Positions 57,353-64,000 of a stretch of DNA of 64,000 nucleotides are shown one piece after another (positions within the stretch are counted from its first letter, which is position 1; every line of letters starts with the position of its first letter). This stretch comes from Megalobrama amblycephala (lineage: Eukaryota; Chordata; Actinopteri; Cypriniformes; Xenocyprididae). A program made the translations under genes and the position numbers. The stretch covers positions 17,133,638 through 17,197,637 of the forward strand of contig NC_063057.1 in assembly GCF_018812025.1 (NCBI RefSeq), in the 5' to 3' direction. The notes under the pieces were generated by a model. That model made no database searches and had not been told where the DNA came from. It worked only from the letters and a program-made list of their open reading frames with translations.

Positions 57353-59856
57353 CTATAAAAATAAGATATAACTATAAAGATGTAGTTATAAAAATTGTTA
57401 TAAACATAAAAGAATAGCAAAGTCCACACCACAACTATAACAATATAGAGAAATCGTTGAGATTACTTAACTCCTTGTACAAGTCAGGATGGGCAAGCGA
57501 TTTGGCAAGGTTTGATGTATAGCCTCCGAGGCAACACATGATTAATAGCAACATTTGCAGACTGATGTGGTAAGTTCTGTTTCACCTTTTTTTATCAGTT
57601 TTAAAAGCAAAGTAATTCCAAATTTCACTTTTACTGCACTTTTTATTAATTAGTTTTGAGCATGTTGAGTGAGATTAACCTGCCATTTTGTTCCTCTGTT
57701 GTCACATTTCTCCATCTGACGTCAGTTTGGGAAGCACACTGCCACCTAACGGTGAACTTTGGAACAGCAGAGTATCAAGTACAGAAATGGCAAAATCATG
57801 ATATCGTACCAATTTAAATAAAATACATTCTGATATTTCCCCTGTTCAGGTATACCGCATAACCCTACTCTGCATATTAAACTGGGATAGAAAAAATATT
57901 AAAACACAACACACTTCACCTTTAAGACTGCATTTGTTTTCCCTGGGGACCTCTATTCAAACTCTTAAAAAGAGTCTTACATAATGTAAATGAGTTTTAA
58001 TTTATTCTTGCGTCATGAATTTGATCAGACCTCTGAATGAAAGAGCTTTGCGTACAGGCCGCTCGGTGATTCAGCATTGGATTAGCTGTACTATGCTGAT
58101 CCTCTGTTTATACGGTTCATTGTGCGTGCAGCACTGCTTTTCTTCCTTTCCAAGTTTTGTTGTGCCATATAGAACCTGTTGCCATGCAACTAGGCCATGT
58201 TCACAGCACAGAGAACTGAACATAAAATTTTTGTGTTCTCTGAGAGGGAATTTTCTGTGGTATTAAGGGGTTGTTTGAGTTGAACTCTAAACTAAATCCA
58301 TCTGGAATCCAGGTTTATTTGAGATTATTTTAAAAGATGTGCATGGGAGTTGGTGTGGAGAGGAAAAATTATTATATGACTGAGGTGAGACTCTTTTTAC
58401 CTTTGTGATTGGCAGGTTTATGCTGCATGAACTTTATCCTCTCCTCAGAAGTGCACTGATATTTCCACCAACAGGGGGCACTTGGCACAAAATATGAATA
58501 AAGGTGCAGTCAGTAATATTTTATTAATAAAAAAGGTGTTCAAATTAATAGTACTTCTTAAAGATGTACAGTCACATGAGATAACCTTCAATCATGTCAG
58601 TGGTTTGCATGAGTGGGTAGCCTCATGGAAAGGATGCCATATTGACATCACATGACCAGCCGAATACTATATTCTATATCTCGGTAAACCCTTATTATTG
58701 GACAGTTTTACTCACCGAATTAAATTAATCAAGACTGACCGCTTAATAGCACTGGTAACCGAAAACTATTGCTTTGCACTATGCCTTTCATAAGTTTAAA
58801 AATGAATAAATAAATATTTGACCAAAAACACTATTAGGCCTACTATACATCATATATTTATATCTTTTTAGTCCAATTTCCATTTTCTACCAATAATTCT
58901 CTTACCGTCTCTCGTTTTTCTCTCTATTTTTCTTTCTTTTACTCCTTAGCAATTCCTTTTCTTTTCTATTTATTTGTCTTTTCTTCTTACACACTCTTCT
59001 GTCTGCCGCTATCTCCTGTCTTTTGTCTCCGTAAAGGCCAATTTCCTCACTTGGTTTGATTTGGTTTAGTGGCCGCTCAGCTATTGTTCTGATCCACTGA
59101 CCTTTCCTTCAGTGCTGGAAGCACAATTAAATATGACTGTGGGCACACATGTCAGGAATATATCTCTCTGAACGGCAGTTATTTTGATGAAATATGCCCT
59201 CCATCAGAATTTAAGGGCATTTAGTACTTTCCCCAGTGTGAGAGGAATACTTCAAAACCCTCAGCGATTTCAGTCCCTTTCCTGAGCAGAACCTCTGAAG
59301 CGGGTAATATTATTCTGGATCTGGTCACTGGAAAATTGCCCTTTCCTGCCTCTCCTGTGGAGGGGAATAAACTGTTTAATTTCACTTCAACCATACTCAA
59401 CTTCACATATTTAGAATCACTTTGATTGTGTGACTGACTTGATTTGTGCTCAATCTATGAAGAAAGGATAGTGCTATACAGCGGCGCTAACGCCGCCAAG
59501 AGATTTTATGCAAACATTTCTAATAAAACACACCTGCACCTGAAGAAGCATAATATTGCTGGATTATTTCCTGTTTTGCTCACTTATCAAGGACTATAGG
59601 CATTTAATAACTATATTTTGTCATTTTTATGCCTCAGTGTTTGAATTGTGTCAAATAAGAAAATTAATTTTGCTTCAGTGTTGCAAATCACAAACCATAA
59701 AATCAGAACTTAATTATCGCACAATCCTGCTAAATGAATATTAAATATTAAAACCTTCATGAACTTTTTCATGATTCATTCAAGCATGATCTTGTGCATC
59801 ATAAGAAATATACAATTGCCAGATGAGGTTTAACCGACCAATACACATTATATGCA
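57353..59856. other. Unassigned intergenic DNA
   Basis: No gene, exon series or element ends supported. It contains one CTCF-like match on the plus strand (58467-58482, CCAACAGGGGGCACT). Open frames of 61-83 codons have no domain signature. Confidence 0.5.
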
Positions 59857-60704
59857 TACGGGTCATTGACGAATAATAAAACATAATGGAGATATAATTA
59901 ATTTTGAAGTTTTATTAAGTGTTAACAATGAGATTATGTGGTTTTTATAATCAATTAACACTGCTTTTGTTATTTTTTACAAGATGGACAAAATCTGTCA
60001 GCAAAAAAGTCATTCGGTATAACCAAAATTGTAGACACTTTTGGTTATACCAAATGACGATATTTTCAAAAAATGCTAACAGGCTGATATCTAGCTATTA
60101 CAACATTTTCCATGTTTTATAGCAGTTGTACTGACTGACCTGATGTTTCGGGACATATGAGCAAGTGAAAACATGAATATTTCAAATAGTTAAAAGAGAG
60201 TTTGTTACTTTGCTTCATATCCATGTGGTCCTTTGCAGGTGTCTGAATGATGTCACATACTGTCACATGATGCTAAACCACATGACTTGATCCAAAATGG
60301 TCCCTATTGGTTACTCCGAATGACATCAATGAAATTCATTTTTCCGGACATTCTTTCTCATAACAAAGCAACGACTTCTACGCATAATTTTAATACCATT
60401 TTGCACTAAGTTGATATATGATGTTATAAAATCATGCCAGAATAAAAAATATATACATTTATTACATTTTAGGATATTTTAATCACAAGTTAAATGGCTG
60501 TATTGGCCTTTGGACGGTTAAAACCGAATTACCATTTGACACTTCAAAATCTTTAAAATGTAGCAAAATATAATTTAAACCTTTTGGATTCGATAAAAGA
60601 GATCTAGTTGTACTACCTTACATACTTTGGATGTCATATCTTTGTTTTTTATTATTATTAGGGCCTTTGGACAAAAAAATTACCCGTTACGTCATTGACC
60701 CATA
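59857..60704. mobile_element. TIR element with GGGTCATTGACG ends and an internal hairpin
   Basis: The left end TACGGGTCATTGACG and the inverted right end TATGGGTCAATGACG bound about 850 bp. Inside, CATTCGGTATAACCAAAA (60011-60028) pairs with TTTTGGTTATACCAAATG (60040-60057) to give a strong hairpin. The family is familiar from cyprinid DNA; the duplication is not resolved. No transposase. Confidence 0.55.
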
Positions 60705-60914
60705 CATATCTGCATTTTACAAGAAATTTGGTTCCATTTTAATTAGTAATTTTCACAGTAACCTAAAAAAAAAAAAGATACTTTTATCTAGTATTAGATA
60801 CTTGTGCAATCTTTGCATGTCTCTGTTGAGGATTTTTGAATGCCATCATGAATAATGTAATAGGTGAAATGTGGGTGATTTCTTGTTCATGTGCTTGACT
60901 TGTGTAATGATTGG

Positions 60915-61235
60915 CATGTCAAGTCAAGTCAAGTCAAGTCACCTTTATTTATATAGCGCTTTTTACAATGTAGATTGTGTCAAAGCAGCTTTACAGTGAT
61001 AACTGGTACATTATTTTGGCTGCACAGCAGCTCTTAAAGAATAGTGTCAATGCAGGCAGATCAAAGCACTGAATATCAAATGTCAAGTCAAATGTCAAGT
61101 GTCCCCAACTAAGCAAGCCAAAAGGCGACAGCGGCAAGGAACCCAAACTCCAACAGGTGACATCAGGTGGCAAACAAGTGGCAAATAGGTGTTAAAATGG
61201 AGAAAACCTTGGGAGAAACCAGGCTTACTGGCGAA
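60915..61235 (+). repeat. Widespread teleost dispersed repeat
   Basis: Five GTCAA units lead into CACCTTTATTTATATAGCGC, then AAAGCAGCTTTACAG, GGCAAGGAACCCAAACTCC and ACCTTGGGAGAAACCAGGC. This ordered set is common across fish genomes; I do not assign its class. The 60-64 codon frames in it are not genes. Confidence 0.75.
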
Positions 61236-63051
61236 CAGTGCTTTGTTACGACTCAGGTTGCTATCATAATTCCGATAGGATCGCAACATTCAAAGTATTT
61301 ATTTCAGTTCCATCCAGTTGAGGATCGTATTCATCATGCCGGTATGGACGGTTGTTGAGGAGCTGCGACTTGATAGTGATTGCATTTCATTATTGAACAA
61401 CTTCAACTAGTTGATTCAAAAGAAATGCAAACAACAACATTCAGGGAAATGCAAGGATATGCTTGATACTGAGCATGTAAAGCATATGAACTATTCTTTT
61501 TTTCCATTCTATTCTTTTTTTTCATAGTCAGCAGGATGAGCACAAAATCATTTTAAGATCAGCAGTTACTAATTATCATGATGCTGAAGTTGTCAAATGC
61601 TACTGTGTGAGTGTGAGTGTTGGAGTTTGTGTGTGAGAGACAGCTTGCGGAGGAGTATAATTATGTATTGATTACATTGTGATATATTCTTGTCTTATTT
61701 GACTTCAAAATTGCCTACAATCATGCTCATCCTCACAATAACCCATCTCTTTTGACATTTCTTCCTGTTTTCCCCCTTACACATCCTAACATTCGCTATT
61801 TGTCTTTTTCCACCTAAATAAATGTCATGATTAGCACTCAAATGAGATAGCAGAAATGAGAAATGCTCAAACTATGACTATGACAACACATTATAACCTT
61901 GCTTTATCCTTCACTCATGTCTGTTTACAGCCTGTTTCAGGTGTCAGGTCTCAGTGCAATATATTTCCTAATATCTTAAATAAGTTGCTGTGTCTAGTAA
62001 AACTTATGATTAATTGCATTCCGTATTATTCTGTATTTATAAAAGGTAAATAACGTGTAATTATTAGATTTAGCACTTTATGGACTTACTCTCACATGTA
62101 TAAAGATTTTTGTAGACTTTGCGGTATAGATTCAAGAGGACTGGTGCCTGTTGCTTTAAAAAGATTGAGGAATAAATTTCACTTAGATTTCTGCAGATAT
62201 ATATGTCTATATGTGCACAATAAATGAAATCTGAGAACATATTTTATTAAATATAGACTAGTTTATGACGAATTACGAAACAAGGCAACCAGATCAATAC
62301 GACCCTGGATCAATATAACAGTCTTCCCCATAGCTGTTATTAGTTACTTTAATGTGAGTGATCTGAATGAATCTTTCACTCTCAGACTAATGAGAAAACT
62401 AGGCCTGTTGAACAGACAAGGTGTTAATTACAGAGTATGGTAGAGGGTGTGAAATGCTTTTAGAAATTCCTTCCAGTAACACTGCTGGCATGACTAAATA
62501 AATTATTTATTTTACTATACTGTAGAAAACTGGAAAGTAGTTAAACGTTCTTGGCTTAAAAAGGAGATGATTAAAATGACAGCAATATCAAAAGCACACA
62601 TTTCTGTGCGTACACCCAGAGAGCACGAGTACATTAACGACGCAAAACTAATTAAGACATTTAGATATTCTTGGAATGTGAAAAAGTGTGTTATTACAGC
62701 ATTAGCATTTACTCTCAAAAATGAGATTTTAATTGTGGTCTGATCTCGTACAGACTTTTTCTCATTTGCTACACTGTAATTATTTCTCCCTCAGTTCTTA
62801 TGATTTCTTTACTTTTCTTCTCGTGTCCTTCTCGTGCCGTAGAATTAAAACCAAAGGCACTAAAATGAAAAAAAAAAAGTATTTGCAACAAGAACTTATT
62901 TATTTTAATTACTTGTATTTATTTTTTATTTAATGTATAATATGTAATGTATTTATGTATTATAATTTATTATTATTTCTGCCTTTCCCCCTATTAATGT
63001 ATTTTAACAATGTAAATTTAATTTCTTTTTTAATTTCTTTTTTTAATTTCA
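61236..63051. other. Unassigned intergenic DNA
   Basis: AT-rich with T-runs (61496-61520) and an A-run near 62868-62878. No gene structure seen. Confidence 0.5.
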
Positions 63052-63055
63052 TTAA

Positions 63056-63667
63056 AATGCCCCTATTATGCTTTGTTGAATATTACCTTTCATGCAGTGT
63101 CTAATATAGCTGTCTGTCAATGTAAAAGGTCTGCAAAGTTTTAAAGATCAAAGTGACAATTAAAGTTACTGCCTCCTAAACAAAAGAATCAATTCTGAAC
63201 TACTTAAATAAGTCTTCAGCCATTCCAGTCTCAATTCCTGTTACAAACCTTTTACATAACGCCATCCTATGGTCTTCATTGGCTGCATGCGAACAAAATC
63301 TGCTTTGCCCCTCCCTTAAACACTATAGTTGTAGCTGAGAAGTGACATTTTGTAGCATGTTGAGAACATACTGATTTCTGCACTGCAAATCCACTTTGCA
63401 TGCACTTCCTAAGGATGAGGACTTGCCCTGAAATTGATACTGTAGGCCAATCACAAAAGACTTGGCAATCTGTCCAATCAGAGAAGAGGAAGCTTTTGGA
63501 AGTGAGGAGTTTAGAGAGACTGAATTGAAAACAAACCATTTTCAAAAACTGCAGAAAAGAGGTGATGTGCAGTGAAAGTGTTTTTTGACCTTGGATGCAT
63601 ATATTCCTATTGTAGGAGACCACTAAAACAAAATTAGGAACCTTTAAAATAGCATAATAGGGACATT
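63056..63667. mobile_element. TTAA-flanked TIR element
   Basis: The left end AATGCCCCTATTATGC and the inverted right end AATGTCCCTATTATGC bound 612 bp, with TTAA at 63052-63055 and 63668-63671. The 115-codon minus-strand frame inside has no recognisable domain and is probably chance. Confidence 0.75.
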
Positions 63668-63671
63668 TTAA

Positions 63672-64000
63672 AATTTAAAAATCCTCCAAACATTATTTGT
63701 CTCTAGTTGCTGTGTCAGCCACGTTTTATCTGTTCTAAATCAGGACACAAGGACAGAGAGGAAGTCTTGTGTGCTTGAAGCAACAGGTTGTTTAAATGAA
63801 CCCAAGATATATCACACCCTCTATAGTAAAACAGAGAGGATATCCACGAACAGCAGTTTGTCTATAAAACATATACCTAGTCTTGATCATCTGTTCCAAC
63901 TGAAAACGTATGATATATTAAATAAACATCAAAATGAAATAAAAAAGGAGACACAAAGTACCAAAACCTAACAAAGAATTAGCAAGAGTTTTTGTAATTG
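63672..64000. other. Unassigned DNA to the window end
   Basis: The 66-codon plus-strand frame at 63771-63971 is low-complexity and unrecognised; no other content supported. Confidence 0.45.

Noticed and set aside
63276..63623. 115-codon minus-strand frame
   Set aside because: Lies entirely inside a TTAA-flanked non-coding element and has no domain signature.

Overview
The window looks like vertebrate, specifically cyprinid-type teleost, DNA. It is AT-rich, holds one spliced gene with consensus GT/AG introns, and is dominated by transposable elements of kinds I associate with carp and zebrafish genomes: Tf1/sushi-like Ty3 chromoviruses, Tc1-like elements, L1-like LINEs, hAT-, Harbinger- and CACTA-like elements and many short TTAA-flanked elements. 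I see no prokaryotic genes, CRISPR arrays, rRNA or tRNA genes. Species and family names are recognition from sequence, not from searches.

Layout. 1-2928 is the 5' part of a minus-strand Ty3 element: a complete 5' LTR and one open gag-pol frame that leaves the window at base 1. 2929-14365 is mostly unassigned DNA with a 1.4 kb dispersed repeat (8291-9700) and small elements. 14366-22427 is a satellite array of about 112 bp units (38 countable copies), interrupted by at least four TIR elements and containing a 559 bp higher-order repeat. Each unit carries a close match to the vertebrate CTCF consensus in one orientation. 24185-26075 is a chain of adjoining and nested DNA elements with visible target-site duplications.

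26313-39174 (minus strand) is the only convincing host gene: fourteen coding exons that join in phase into a 758-residue cadherin-related single-pass membrane protein, best matched to CDHR5 (mucin-like/mu-protocadherin) but without a mucin region. Its last intron holds a TTAA-flanked element, inside which sits a CACTA-like element that itself carries a plus-strand, four-exon 55-codon gene-like structure with a CpG-rich leader. A possible 5' untranslated exon lies near 43.83-43.97 kb.

40584-46620 holds a dead Tc1-like element, a TTAA element, and an L1-like ORF2 relic broken by a second Tc1-like fragment and by a patch of copied Tc1 sequence. 48676-53380 is a second Ty3 chromovirus with both LTRs, a 5 bp duplication (ATAGG) and a ruined gag-pol. 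53841-64000 contains further TIR elements, some nested, a widespread fish repeat and unassigned DNA.

Most notable: the two Ty3 elements each show a 9-nt complementarity between the predicted 5' end of the transcript and the primer site, and the pairing covaries between them, which supports self-primed reverse transcription. Also notable are the CTCF-like satellite, the transposon interior holding a stretch of that satellite between two copies of another element, and the CACTA-like element with a spliced mini-gene.
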